NCBI GenBank assembly: GCA_014871385.1
Contig: CM026422.1
Location: 22,809,014 to 22,873,013 of the forward strand
DNA length: 64,000 bases
Origin: Ceratodon purpureus
Lineage: Eukaryota; Streptophyta; Bryopsida; Pseudoditrichales; Ditrichaceae
Reading direction: 5' to 3'
The notes beneath the pieces are model-generated. The model made no database searches and had not been told where the DNA came from. It was given only the letters and a program-made list of their open reading frames with translations. This document shows, piece by piece, positions 33,501 through 45,480 of this stretch (the first letter of the stretch is position 1; every line of letters starts with the position of its first letter). The translations under genes and the position numbers were made by a program.

Positions 33501-36500
33501 AAGGTTTGGGGGACTCAGTTAGGACATGTTAGTAAAGATCCGATGAGCTGGGTTGAAAGCTTGAAGACCTTGAACGAACACAAGTTCAACCATTTTGAGG
33601 AGCAAGTCCATCCTCTTTTCTCTCTTCTGAGACAAGGATACGACAAGTTGGGTGTTAAGGAACAACACATATTCTTGGACTTAGCTATCTTCTTTCCTCG
33701 GTGTTCTCCTTTCGGCTTTACCGATTACAGCATTGTAGAATGGTTGAGCATCATCCACGGATGCTCTGAAGGTAGCATTGGACGCAGTGTAAGTCATGTG
33801 TGCTACTGTGATGAAGTGATATACGTTAGTGATGGTTGATCAGATGTGATCTTCCAATATATGTTTTGTCACATGTCCAGTAGGATCCCCTCCAACTTTT
33901 AGGCCGTGGCTACAGTTAGTGCGAGTGTGATTGTATAACTTATTTGTAGATTTATAGATAAATTGACGCCTTGCTTGGCATTTGAGTTGCAGTTAAACGC
34001 CCTCAAGAGGAAGGCACTTCTGGAGGATTCTGTCAAAGATGGCTTGGCATTTAAGATACATGATTTGTACCTCGAGTTTGCCAGAGTAGAAGCCCAAGCT
34101 GGGCCTTTCGACAGGAGGCGTGTTCTTTTGGAGTGGAACGGGGCTGACATTCCTCGTGAGTTTCTGAAAAAGCCTGTTGGTGGATTTTGGTACAGTCTAG
34201 AAAGACTTGGCTTATGCAAAAGCGAGGTGGAAAGCTTGAAAAAGGAGAGATTGGACCGCTGCTGCAATGTGGAATTGCTGCAGCTGTATGACTGTCATAA
34301 ACTTGTCGAGGTCGATGTCGGAGGCATGGAAAATTTGGTGGTCTTGGATATTGTTGGGTGCCAGAGGCTTGGAGGAAAGCTTCGGGGGGTTGAGAAGCTG
34401 GAGAATCTTGCTTGGTTGAGATTGAGAGATATCGATGAAGGACTTGCACCTTTCTTGTTAGACTTGTCATGTTTGTCAGCACTGCAAGTTCTACACCTGA
34501 GTTGTGTTCTTTGGGAGCACAAATCAACTGTGCCTCCTGATCTGAGTGGGTGCATAAACTTGCTTGAGCTCACAATGGATGGCTTTCATAATTTGGAAAG
34601 CCTTCCTGATTTGAGCAATTTGTCCAAGTTGGAGAAGATTTCTTTCAGATATGCGACTGAAGCGATAAGTGTGATTGGCCTGGACTCGTTGACAAAGTTA
34701 AAGGTTCTTAATCTCTACTGGTGTCCAAAAGTTACGGAATTACCAGGGTTGTGTGATCTCATTGCACTAGAAACACTCAACCTTACAGATGTGGGCTTAT
34801 CAGAGATAATTGGTCTAGAGAAGTTAGTCCACCTGCGGAATCTTACTGTGTCGAGCTGTCGGAATCTGACGAGCCTTGTTGGGCTTGAGTATTTGACATC
34901 CTTGCGGCGATTGGATGCAAGTGAGTCAAAGAAGTTGCAGAGTCTACCCGATTGCAGCAACTTGAAGGAGCTTGAGGTGGTCAATCTGTCACGCAGCGGG
35001 ATTTGTATTCTACCAAGTGATTTTGAAAGGCTGGCCAAGCATCGCATCTTGAATATAGAAGGATGTGTTGGATTATTTGAGCCTCTTGTGGTGTGGTTAT
35101 TGAATCAGCGACGAGCAATCGCTCTGGACAGCCCGAGGGATAATTTGGAACTACCCGAGGAATCTTTTGAGGGACGAACTGTAAGTGTTTGCGTTGTATT
35201 CTCATTGACAGTACAAAATGCTTTCTTTTAGTGCACAATCATGTATGTTGCATTGCAAGATTGTGACATGGTTTCTGAGAAACTTGTTGCAGATGCGTTC
35301 ATCAGAAAATCGATTAGCTATAAGAGTGTTACACTGGTGTATTCGTCTCTAATTGATTTGTTTGATGACCTTTCAGGGCTCCCGAATGGACTACCTGTTT
35401 GACAAGAAAATGATGTGGAACAGTATCCAAGCAGGGGAGTATTCTTGGAGCAACATTAAGGAGGCCTTTCCAGTAGCAAATTGTATTTGGGGCAACATGA
35501 GTCGGGTCTTTGTCGAAGCGAACCATACTTGGAGTAAGATTAGAGAGGTTTTCGCTCATTACATGGAGGAAGTTGTGTTACTTCGACCGAATAATTCACA
35601 ACTTACCTTGGTAAATCCAAAGTTTTGTGAAGAAGAAATCTTTCTTAGTGCTTGCATGTTGGAAGACTTGGATGAAGATATTGGATCTGTTTTGACACTA
35701 CTATGTAATCACGCTGACATGGGCATCCTTTCTTTGGTCGTTGCAAAATATGCGGCCAGTGAACACAAGTCGTGGCCAAAGTGGTTGTCGTGGCTTAGAG
35801 GAGACTATTCGCCGTACAAGTCGAACAGACTTGATCGAATTCAACGTTTGTGTGAAAGTATTTTACGGTTTCTTGAAGTTTTATACCAACAACTGGAGGC
35901 TACCAAGAAGGCCATCGGACGGGAAAAGGATCACTTGATATCATTTGTTCAGTTCATCCTAATGCATGTGACCACGAGTGAAGAGATGGCATTGATGTTT
36001 GCCCGGCTCAATATCTATGAATTTATTCAACGTTGTCTGAATTCATTGGGTTCGGATGACTCGAGAAGTCGGTGCTTTAGAGATGTATCAGCACGCACTG
36101 AAAAGTCTCAAAAAGAACAACACTTAAGGGAAATCTTTGAATTGCCGAGTGCGGTTCTCCCTCTTCCTGAAACCATCCTGGAAGAACTACTACTGGAACT
36201 CATCATTTCTGAAACCATCCTCGAAGAATTACTGGAACTCGTCTGTTCTGAAACCATGGAGAAAAGTGGGAACCCCCGGCCGAGTAAGAAGTTTCGGGAT
36301 GCGTTTCTGCGCAAGCGGGTTCACGATCATATCGTTCGCAGTCCTCGTCGGCTAAACATTTACGAGCTCAAAACGCTCGTGAAGTTGTACTCGCTTTCCG
36401 GGAGCGTTGAAGACGCGAGGCGGGTGTTCGATAGCGTGGTGGACAAGACCGTGGTGTCGTGGAATGCGATGATCGCAGGATACGCTCGGCTCGGTCGTGT

Positions 36501-36888
36501 GAAGGACGCTTTCACTCTGTTTCGCCAGATGCTGAACGAAGGTCTAGAGCCGAACACGATCACGTATTTGACTGTTCTGGATGCTTGTTCCAGTCCAGCG
36601 GCTCTGGAATGGGGTAAAGGGGTTCACGCCCGAGCCTTGGACGCTGGGTTTGTGTCGGATTTTCGTGTGGGAACTGCCCTCGTGAACATGTATGTGAAGG
36701 GTGGGAGCATGGAGGACGCTCGCCGAGTTTTTGACGGATTGGTGAAACGGGACGTGAGTGCATTCAATGCGATGATCGGGGGATACGCCAAGAACGGCGA
36801 TGGCGATAAGGCCTTCGAAGTGTTTCGTTTGATGCAACGAGAAGGTACGAGGCCGAACCGAATTTCTTGGACACTTCTGTCGGGTTAG
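30551..36888 (+). CDS. TIR-NB-ARC-LRR immune receptor whose last exon continues into PPR repeats
   Basis: The exon model is 30551-30675 (tentative), 31526-32111, 32553-32798, 33114-33788, 33993-35180 and 35377-36888. All phases agree, giving about 1440 residues. The TIR domain (exon 2) has IFLSHSGAQ and SEEFFTRSKWPMIEL, with the catalytic Glu kept. NB-ARC follows: P-loop GTAGMGKTT, a changed kinase-2 motif (VFSIFDNV), RNBS-B SKVLVTSRS, LPLALKVWG for GLPL, FLDLAIFF for RNBS-D and IHD for MHD. Exon 5 holds about ten LRRs. Exon 6 opens with about 310 residues of helical sequence, then runs without a stop into PPR motifs (LVKLYSLSGSVEDARRVF). TNL proteins sense pathogen effectors and use TIR NADase activity to trigger defence. 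The weak donor of exon 1 (AA|GTAAAA) is the least certain point. The stop at 36888 results from a frame break in the PPR part. Confidence 0.8.
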
Positions 36889-38564
36889 CGTGGGGAAAGG
36901 CAGTTCATGCTCAATGTGTCAAAGCCGGACTCGTGGATGATTTACGCGTAGCGACCGCTCTCCTCCGCATGTATACGAAATGCGGGAGCATTGAGGATGC
37001 ACGCAACGTGTTTGATAACATGGCAGTACGAGATGTTGTCTCGTGGACAGTCATGATCGAAGGATATGCTGAGAGTGGCCACATTGAGGATGCTTTCGGG
37101 ATTTTTGCCATGATGCGAGAAGGGGGTATTCAGGCGGGCAAGGTCACGTACATGCACGTCCTGAACGCATGTGCAAGCTCGGCAGATTTGAAGAGTGGGA
37201 GGGAGGTTCATTCTGAAGTGGAGAGGGCCGGATTTGGGAGTGATCTTCTTGTGAGTACGGCTCTCATCCACATGTATGCCAAGTGCGGTGCCGTCAAGGA
37301 CGCACGCCGAGTCTTCGATAGTATGTCGGAACGAGACGTTGTGTCATGGAGTGCGATGATTGGGGGTTACGCCGAGGCTGGCTGTGGCGAAGAGGCCTTT
37401 GAGATTTTTCATCAAATGAAACTCCAGGGTGTGGAGCCAGATAGGGTCACGTACATCAACATCTTGAACGTGTGTGTGAATCCAGGGGTGTTAGACTTGG
37501 GCAAGGAGATCCACTCTGAGGTGGTAGAAGCAGGTCTAGCGTCCCATATTCCTCTGGGAAATGCCCTGATCAACATGTATGCAAAGTGCGGAAGCATTGA
37601 GGGTGCTTGCCAAGTGTTTGACGGTATGAGTAGACGAGATGTGATCACGTGGAATGCAATGATCGGAGGGTATGCGCAGCATGGATGCGCTCGAGAAGCC
37701 GTGAATCTGTTTGAGCGGATGTTGGAGGAAAGGGTGAGGCCAAATTCGGTGACATTTGTCGGTGTGCTATCTGCCTGCAGCCGTGCAGGTTTCGTGACAG
37801 AGGGTCGGCAGTTCTTCACTTCCTCACTTCGGGATCATGGGATTGTCCCAACAATGGAACTTTATGGTTGCATGGTGGACCTCCTCGGGCGTGCAGGGCA
37901 GTTGGAGGAGGCGGAGCAGCTTATCAATGATATGCCGTTGGAAGCAACCGCTTCAATCTGGAGTTCCTTATTGGGTGCTTGTAGAATCCACGGGAATTAA
38001 GAGATAGCGGAGCGTGCCGCTGAGAGGTGTCTAATGCTGGATCCACGCGAAGGTGCAGTTTATGTACAGCTTTCTCACATGTACGCCGCAGCTGGTATGT
38101 GGGATAATGTGGCTAAAGTGAGGAAAGTAATGGAGGACAGAGGTGTGAAGAAGGAGCAGGGCTGCACCTGGATTCGGATTGACGGGAAGGTGCATACTTT
38201 TGTTACGGAGGATAGATCACACCCTCAAGTGAGAGAAATCTACACGGAGCTGGCGAGGTTGATGAGGGAGATCAAGAGAGAAGGGCACGTCCCTCTCACT
38301 GAAAATGTGTTGCATGACGTTGGAGAGCAGCAGAAGGAAGAGGCTATCAGCTACCATAGTGAGAAACTGGCTATTGCCTATGGGATCATGAGTACACCCC
38401 CGACTACACCGATCCATATATACAAGAACTTGCGCGTGTGTGCTGATTGTCACTCTGCCTCCAAGTTCATATCCAAGGTAGCTGGAAGGGAGATAATCGC
38501 GCGGGATGCTAGTCGTTTTCACCATTTTAAAAATGGCGTGTGTTCATGTGGCGACTACTGGTGA
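36310..38564 (+). pseudogene. PPR-DYW RNA-editing factor sequence, broken by one frameshift and one stop
   Basis: This is a P-L-S-type PPR array (FDNMAVRDVVSWTVMIEGYA, MYAKCGSIEGACQVFDGM and similar), followed by E motifs and a DYW cytidine deaminase domain ending CSCGDYW. Such proteins convert C to U in organelle RNAs. The deaminase signature is intact: HSE in SYHSEKLAIAYG, CxxCH in CADCHSASKF, and the final HFKNGVCSCGDYW. Two lesions interrupt it. Near 36867-36888 the motif PNRIS jumps frame and appears to have lost a few codons before SVGLAWGKAVH. At 37998-38000 TAA replaces one residue in ACRIHGN-x-EIAERAAERC. The upstream reading frame is shared with the TNL exon. Plant nuclear mRNA is not known to be C/U edited, so neither break is likely to be mended in RNA. 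Confidence 0.85.
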
Positions 38565-39410
38565 AGGTAAAGATCTTTTCTCATGGAGCCGTGGAGAGTG
38601 ATATTAGACATTGAGGTACAGCTTGCGGAGTTGAGAATAGTCGAGTCAAGTCTTGTTCTGAGCACCGGTACACTTGGAAGAGTTAAAATGTGAATGAGCT
38701 CGCAAGAGTGGAACTCCTCAAGGGTTACTTGAGGCACTATTATTCGTTGACGATAGGGTTTGAGAAACTCGTGCTGTTGAACTACTTCGTTATCGAGCTG
38801 TTACTAGCAGCAAGTTTGATCACAACTGCACTGTGAATGTGAATACTCATGGTAGATATTGGCACATGTTTTATTGAAGGGGGTGGAACCTGCTATGAAG
38901 AGAACTGTTAACCTGGTGAATGAAATTGGTGGCGCTGTATTGCCACTTGAGACGGAGCTTCCTACACCCCTTTGACTGGACGTCTCCACCAGATGACTCT
39001 GATGCGAGGACCTCAAGCAGGTACTATGTTCAGCAAACTACATTAGCTGTTCTTGTTGGTAGTGAGACAAGTACTTCCGGAGTCACTGATGTTGAACCTC
39101 CTCGTAACTTGGACATTTTTCGAAAGCATAACCTCTCAACCCGTTAGTTAAGCTAGTCTTCTCTTCTGGAATGACTCTTTTTGGTGGTGTTCGTAACTTT
39201 TCGTACGGTAGAAAGTTCCGGTGATTGCTACAGTTTTGTTGAATGACATGAGTGTTGTCCAGGCATCACTAAAGCTGAACAGTCTGGCGTGGGGAGAGAT
39301 CTGTGAATAATGCTGACTTGGGGTCGATTCATTCGATGGTCGAATCAACTGGGTCGAGTGTAGAGCTTGTGCTGTGCATAATGTTTTGGAAGAGCTTTGG
39401 GATGATGAGT
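38565..39410. other. Noncoding gap between PPR sequence and U2 genes
   Basis: No gene was recognised. It is the presumed 3' flank of the PPR sequence. Confidence 0.4.
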
Positions 39411-39420
39411 GTCCCATACG
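39411..39420 (+). promoter_or_regulatory. Upstream sequence element (USE) of U2 gene 1
   Basis: GTCCCATACG resembles the plant snRNA USE consensus RTCCCACATCG and lies exactly 70 bp before the U2 start, as in copy 2. A TATA-like box (GGAATAGAAG) lies at about -31. Confidence 0.65.
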
Positions 39421-39480
39421 GGTTGCAGGTGCTAGGCTGGACGCTGGAATAGAAGAAGGGCCGAATGAGGGTCGAGAGGT

Positions 39481-39675
39481 ATACCTTTCTCGGCCTTTTG
39501 GCTAAGATCAAGTGTAGTATCTGTTCTTATCAGTTTAATATCTGATACGAGGCTCATCGAGCCTCATGATATTAATCTAATTTTTCTGGGGTGCGGGTCC
39601 ATCCGGCAGCTTGCTGCTCGGACCCGCTGGCGTCGCCTTGGTATTGCACTACCTCCTAGGCTGGCGCAGCCCTCC
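39481..39675 (+). ncRNA. U2: U2 spliceosomal snRNA, copy 1
   Basis: The RNA begins ATACCTTTCTCGGCC, the universal plant U2 5' end, and keeps the branch-site pairing region GTAGTA. Stem IIa/IIb follows (GAGGCT-CATCG-AGCCTC), then an Sm site in CTAATTTTTCTGG, stem III (GCGGGTCC...GGACCCGC) and stem IV ending CTGGCGCAGCCCTCCC. The length of about 195 nt matches plant U2. It pairs with the intron branch site in the major spliceosome. The 3' end is estimated from stem IV. Confidence 0.97.
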
Positions 39676-39946
39676 CCCCTCTTCCGAGGGGCCCAATTCA
39701 ATCTCAAAATGGAATGAGTTTAAGCCTTTACCCGAACTCTAATGAGTTGTGACATTCAGTGTCTCTTGCCGCCTGTGCAGGCAAACTCAACTCGCCGATC
39801 TGAACAATCTTGTGTGTTGGTGACATCCGTGGACGATGGTCAGCTTTTGGCTAGGACTCTTCGTCAGATAGCTTTGGACTCATGGTCGAATCGGCATGGT
39901 CAGGCACATGTTCCCACTGACGTTCCAGTGGTATGAGATATTGAAT
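39676..39946. other. Spacer between the two U2 genes
   Basis: A 271-bp spacer. TGGTCGAATC occurs here and also upstream of copy 1, showing that the duplicated unit includes promoter DNA. The unit period is 536 bp. Confidence 0.7.
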
Positions 39947-39956
39947 GTCCCATACT
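39947..39956 (+). promoter_or_regulatory. Upstream sequence element (USE) of U2 gene 2
   Basis: GTCCCATACT at -70 relative to the second U2 start, at the same spacing as in copy 1. A TATA-like GGTACAAG follows near -31. Confidence 0.65.
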
Positions 39957-40016
39957 GCTTGCAGGTATGAGGCACGGCTCTGGGGTACAAGAAGGGCCGC
40001 GTGAGGGTTGAGAGGT

Positions 40017-40211
40017 ATACCTTTCTCGGCCTTTTGGCTAAGATCAAGTGTAGTATCTGTTCTTATCAGTTTAATATCTGATACGAGGGACATCGTCCCT
40101 CATGATATTAATCTAATTTTTCTCGGGTGCGGGTCCATCCGGTAGCTTGCTGCCCGGACCCGCGCGCGTCGCCTTGGTATTGCACTACCTCCTAGGCTGG
40201 CGCAGCCCTCC
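40017..40211 (+). ncRNA. U2: U2 spliceosomal snRNA, copy 2
   Basis: Same architecture and length as copy 1, 536 bp downstream and on the same strand. The first 69 nt are identical. Stem IIb reads GAGGGA-CATCG-TCCCTC instead of GAGGCT-CATCG-AGCCTC, so paired positions have changed together. In stem III, CGGC to CGGT and CTGCTCGG to CTGCCCGG also keep the helix. This pattern indicates that both copies are under selection as functional RNAs. Confidence 0.97.
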
Positions 40212-43200
40212 CCATCCCCTCCAGGAGGGACCCAAAACAAACCCTAAACCGTATCACCTGATGACACCAGTCCAATGTGACATTCTCTCTACGTCCAGTT
40301 ATAAATTGTGGTTGCCATGTTACACACGAGTTCATTACCCTTTTTCAGGTGTAACACAGAAATTTAGTCGATGCTGAGACTGATGAGTGGGGTCATCTGT
40401 ACGATCTTTGTAACAACTCATGACTTTACAGAGATAATCACGCAGTTGCAAACTCAGGCGCGGCTTTCCTTTGTGTTGGTCGGGGGTTGTTGATGTGATG
40501 AATGGGTATACCCATGTTTGTTTTGTAAGACCAACTTGACCGACTCCTCATGTTTCTGTGTTAGCTATATGCACTTCTGTTATAATATTATATGATGCAC
40601 TACTAATATCTACATCGGGCCAATTTGTAACGATCATAGCTTCCATAATGTCCACTCAATTTAGCGCAATTGCTGCAAGAAATGCATACTGTAACACCTC
40701 AGTTTATAAATAATTCTAAAAAAAAGAAAATTAAAAAAAATTAAAAATTACAATCCAAGATAAATGAATACTTGGGAAATTGTATTTTGAAAAAGACAAA
40801 AGAACATAAAATCACATTGGTGACCACTACGTCCGTAGGCCACTACTCCGTGACCAAGTTGGCAACGCGTTCGTGCCCCTCGAATCTCGGCGCTGAGAGC
40901 TGGAAAGACACCAGACTCCCACAAATTCCATTGTTGAACGGCAAGCAAATTATTGCATAAAAGCCTCCCTACTATGATTACTCCTCATTTCACTTCGGCA
41001 ATCACACCGTAGGAGTTGGAGGGAGGCTCTACGGGCTTCTGCAATTTGAAGGAGGTTTCTCCAAGGCGAGGCCAAGCAATCTGGATTTTTACAGGTCTCC
41101 ATGTATTGCCTCCACCGCAAGCTTGTCTATTTTTTAGAATTACAGATAACAATAAGGAATTATTTGGTTTCAAATCATGTGGCTTTTCGTGTTTCTTACC
41201 TTTCATTTTTTCTTGTGTAGGTTGGAGTAGAACTGTAGCGCTACACCATAGTACAGCACGGGCGGAGGAAGAGCAAAGAAGTGTGGTGTTGGAGCGGATG
41301 AACGCCTTGTTAGAGTGGAGAAGGGGCATGTAGAAGCAAAGGATTTCTTCCGCGGAAGACTAGAAGAACAGAGACACGTGTGCTTCAAAGAGAGCATAAC
41401 ATTGTTCAAAAATGACCCTTTGAAAATAGACGTGCCAAGTGACCAATTACACCTAAGGAGGAGGAAGAAAAAAATAAAAAAATAAAAACACCATGAAAGA
41501 TTTTACAATATTATGTTGATTTTGGGTGTTCAAGCTCGTGTAGGTGGGTGCCACTTTGCTAGTAACATTATGCCATACCACTTCCAAATCATTTCAATCC
41601 TTGGAAATTGGGAGAATCATTTTTTTGCAAGTGAAAGTGTAGAGAATGAAAAACAGATTTGGTAATACAATTTGTGAGTTTGTGCAATTTGGAGTCCTCA
41701 AACCTCTATGTTTGTTTTAAGAAGCTCAATCAATGGAGTTTATTGTGGAAATTAATCTAGATTAATTAAAACTTATGAATATAAATAGAAAATTGGTGCT
41801 AGCCTCAATGTCTCCCTTGGAACCAACCTCCACAAATATAATCCCTTAATCAAAAGCCTCAAACTCCTTTTGTAAGGAATCAAAAGACATGGTTTGTTAA
41901 ATTCAACAACCTCTGAAAAGATGATTGTAGCACTTTCTGTCTATCAATTGTTCTATTGCTTTACGATGGATAATGGAAGGTGATTTTATGAAATGGATTC
42001 TTAATTTTGAAGATTTGTTAAAGACTTTGGTAAATTTGTGGATATTAGCGCATGTTTTGAGTAATTGATAATTGGCAAATTGGTTCTTTTTGTCTAATAC
42101 TATTTGCTAGTAGATGGTCGATGTTCGAATGTTCAAAGTATATTATAGAGATGGTTCATAAAGTTGGATGTGGATGATTGTGTGTTGTTACTTTGGATGT
42201 AATTTAGAGGGCATGTGCTGGTGGATTTATTGAGTTGTTCAATTTGTGCATACTCTTTTGGGTCATTGTAAATACATACTTGCACTAATTTAACTCTTAT
42301 TTTCTACGTAGGTGTGACTTCAAAGTCTCGTTTTTAGTACATTGTAATCAAACTTTTAAAATGTTAAAGAATGACTTACTTTATTAGAGTTGTCAAATTT
42401 TCCTTGTTGTAGGCTCTCTAATTGTTGCCGTGCAGTTTGAGTTATTTTCAACCATCCTTATAAAATTGTCTTCCATCATAGTGTCTAAAGACACTTCAAC
42501 ATCAATGTCCTCATTACACTCCATGTACTAGCTTGAGCTTTATCTTCCCCTTTGCTGTTAAATGATATTTTAACATTTTATTAAACATATCAATTTTGCT
42601 TAAAACATCAATTTTAACCTTATAAAGCCAACAACATGTATGAGACTTTAGCTTGCTCATCTTGAAATTGAGGTGCACATCTTCTCATTTCTTCAATTGT
42701 TTTTTTGATAATATCTATAATAAATTTGGTGAAATGTTGGCCAAAAACATACTTAAAAGGATGTTCAATTACAACATCTACTAGTTGATAAACACTTGTG
42801 CAATTTTTTTGGTATGTAGACCACATGAATTTAGAGGTCATGAACTTTCATCCATTCCCAAAATTCTTTACTAATGTGCACACTCTAACAATTAATGAGC
42901 CATATCATTTCTTGATCCGCAAGAAGTGCTATTAGTTGGATATGTGCATCCATATAAGATTGTAGGATTTTATCTATAAAAGTTTTACAGGTCTCTAGTG
43001 TAGGTTTACAATTACAGTTGTAGAAAATGTTCCATTTAGACAATTTACACTCATTTCTAACGCTTTCAAGCTTGGGTAGTATCTTTGTAGTGATGCCTTG
43101 GAAAATTACCTAGAAAAGTAAACAATGGCCATTTATTGTTGAAGATCCAATGACCGCAATTTGACATTTGTCTTCTACTCTATGCACTTTAATATGTTTT

Positions 43201-43845
43201 GCCCCTCTAGTCTCTCACGTCTTTGATCCCCCTACAGGTAAATCCCTATTTGGTTAGTGTTCACAATCAATTTATTGGGGAGGTTACTTTCAAATATTAC
43301 GTAAAAACTTGCGAACAAGTGATTTTCAACCCCATATATATTTTTTTGTAAAGTTTAATTTGGCTTTAAATTTTTTAGTGTGGTCACATAATCATTGTAT
43401 CTTTTCATTTTAGAAATTTTTTACTTCAAATAAATTCAAAAAAAAGTTGTAAGAAATTCATTTGAACAAAGAAAATTCCCCAAAAATTCACAATATAAAC
43501 TTTCAACTTGAAGAAACATCCTATAATTTTTTCAACTTTTTTGATAGATTATTTATGATGTAGTATAGGGGGTCAAAGATTGGCTACCACGTGATACACG
43601 TAAAAGACATTGAGTAAACTCTTCGAGACCATTTCTTAGGTATGTTGTGGACTTTCACTAGTATGCACATTGTTGTGCCATTGCTTTGCCTTAGTCTTCA
43701 AAATCCTTTGGTAATTTATCAGTTATAGTAGTTGCATTCTACTAACTTATGTTGAGTTCAAATTTGACAATTTTTTTTGTTTATTCATAACGCACCCAAA
43801 AAGAAGTTAAATATGTACCCTCTAGGATTTATGGAGCTTTATTAA
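40212..43845. other. AT-rich noncoding stretch
   Basis: No gene was recognised. Positions 40860-41340 are less AT-rich, with short open frames on both strands but no domain. A run starting TGTAACACCTCAG at 40690 looks like a repeat boundary but has no matching end. Confidence 0.4.
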
Positions 43846-44740
43846 CCCCTAAAAATCTAGGAAAGTCGAAATGGATTTTTGTTGTTTTGGGCAGTCAAGA
43901 TGAAGGGATTAAAATTTGTATTTTTGCGTAAGATTTTTACTAGATGCTCCCTATAGTGCAAAGTATATGTGGTAAAAGTTTCAAAGCCAAATTCCAAGTT
44001 TGAGACCTTCATATAGAAATTTTAGGTTTCAAGTCCAAAACGGGCAGCTCAAGATTAGGGTTTTTTAATTTTTTTTTCTTGAAATATTTTCATAACCAAA
44101 CCACCACTCAAATTCCAAAGAGACCCAAGTCAAAAAAAAAAACCAATTTTACAAGGGCAGCCTCCAAAAATTACGAAGACAAGCTTCAAATTTTTGAATT
44201 ATTTCTTTCAAAATTCGTCAAAATTAGAGATTTTGAAATTTTTCAAAAATTATTTCGCCCAAAAATAAAAAATGTATAAAGGCACCTAACCATTGTTTAG
44301 ATTTTTCTAAAACCGAGTATACGTATCGTCAGACATGTTTTACAATATCAAAGTTTTTAGACCCGCTTCTAGAAAATAATTTTTAAGAAGGTCTTAATAA
44401 AGGAATAAGTCTCTAAAATTTTGCATGGAGGTACCCAACTTGAATACCTACATGGAAAAAAATATGTGCAAAATGTTTGGGATAATGAACATCAAGTCCC
44501 CATTTTCACCATTTACCATATGTCGTTCGGTTTATACCAAAAAAAACTTTTGCTGCAACTTTGAACATTATAATCTTACAAACGGTAAACATCCAACGGT
44601 TGAAAATTTCATCAGTACTTCTAAAGAGATTAAAGTACAAGATCTTATGGTTAGATGTCTAAAAAAAGGAAAAAAAAACTGGCCCAAACCGTCATTCCCA
44701 CAAAGCGGTCAGAAATGACAGTTTTGAAACTTGGAGCTTC
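43846..44740 (+). mobile_element. TTAA-flanked non-autonomous DNA transposon, copy 2 (right end lost)
   Basis: The left end CCCCTAAAAATCTAGGAAAG follows TTAA at 43842-43845. The body tracks copy 1 throughout, including the core CAAGTCCAAAACGGGC near 44031 and an AACGGT(A/T)-rich part near 44580. The right terminus is not recognisable, so the end coordinate is approximate. Confidence 0.6.
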
Positions 44741-45167
44741 CACCCAAGTTTGAAAGCTCCTATAGACATGGAAGATGACAAAATTATGGAAAATATATTA
44801 TCATGTAAGGTAAGAATCAAAGGTCAGTTTGAAAGAAAAGATAGCAAATTTTTTAGACAATGGCAAAATCAACGAGGCTTTGGAATTAACTGAAAAGGTG
44901 TTGAACATGTACAATGTCATGCTAGACCTTTTATCTACTTAAGGAAAAAACTAGCAATTAGGATGAAGTTTGATGTTGAAATAAAAAATCCTTTAAATGT
45001 AACTATTAAAAAAATGAATTCAAATAAACAAAGGAGGTTTGAAAACATACGATTTGTTAGATTGACTTCTTCAATACTCTGTTCAAGCATGCTTGCGCAA
45101 GAAATATTATTGCATGCACCGGGGCATATAAAAAAAAACTCCATTGAAAATTTTCTATATCAAACAG

Positions 45168-45480
45168 TGGAGGGGGGCCGTCCCCGGCGACGGCCCCTTG
45201 CCATCGCCGCGGAGGGGGGGCCGTAGCCGCGGTGGAGGGGGCCGTCCCCAGCGACGGCCCCTTGCCGTCGCAACGGATGGAGGGCCGTTGCCGCGGAGAG
45301 GGGCCGTCGCCGCGGTGGAGGGGCCGTCCCCGGCGACGGCCCCTTGCCGTCGCCGCGGAGGGGAGGGCCGTCCCCGGCGACCGCCCCTTGCCGTCGCCGC
45401 GGAGGGGAGGGCCGTCCCCGGCGACCGCCCCTTGCCGTCGCCGCGGTCGGGGAGGCCGTCCCCAGCGACGGCCGCGGAGA
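45168..45480. repeat. GC-rich tandem array, 44-bp unit, left border of the long inverted repeat
   Basis: About seven imperfect units carry CCGTCCCCGGCGACGGCCCC and TTGCCGTCGCCGCGG. Composition is well above 75% GC in a background near 30% GC. The last two full units are nearly identical. Its long open frames on both strands are by-products of low complexity, not genes. Confidence 0.9.

Noticed and set aside
36850-36900. An intron as explanation for the PPR frame change
   Set aside because: No usable donor and acceptor pair lies within the overlap. The two frames abut inside one PPR motif, which fits a small deletion better.
40690-41520. TGTAACACC start with a TATAAA-like box, resembling a solo LTR
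   Set aside because: No CA end with a 5-bp target duplication and no second copy were found, so no retroelement is claimed.
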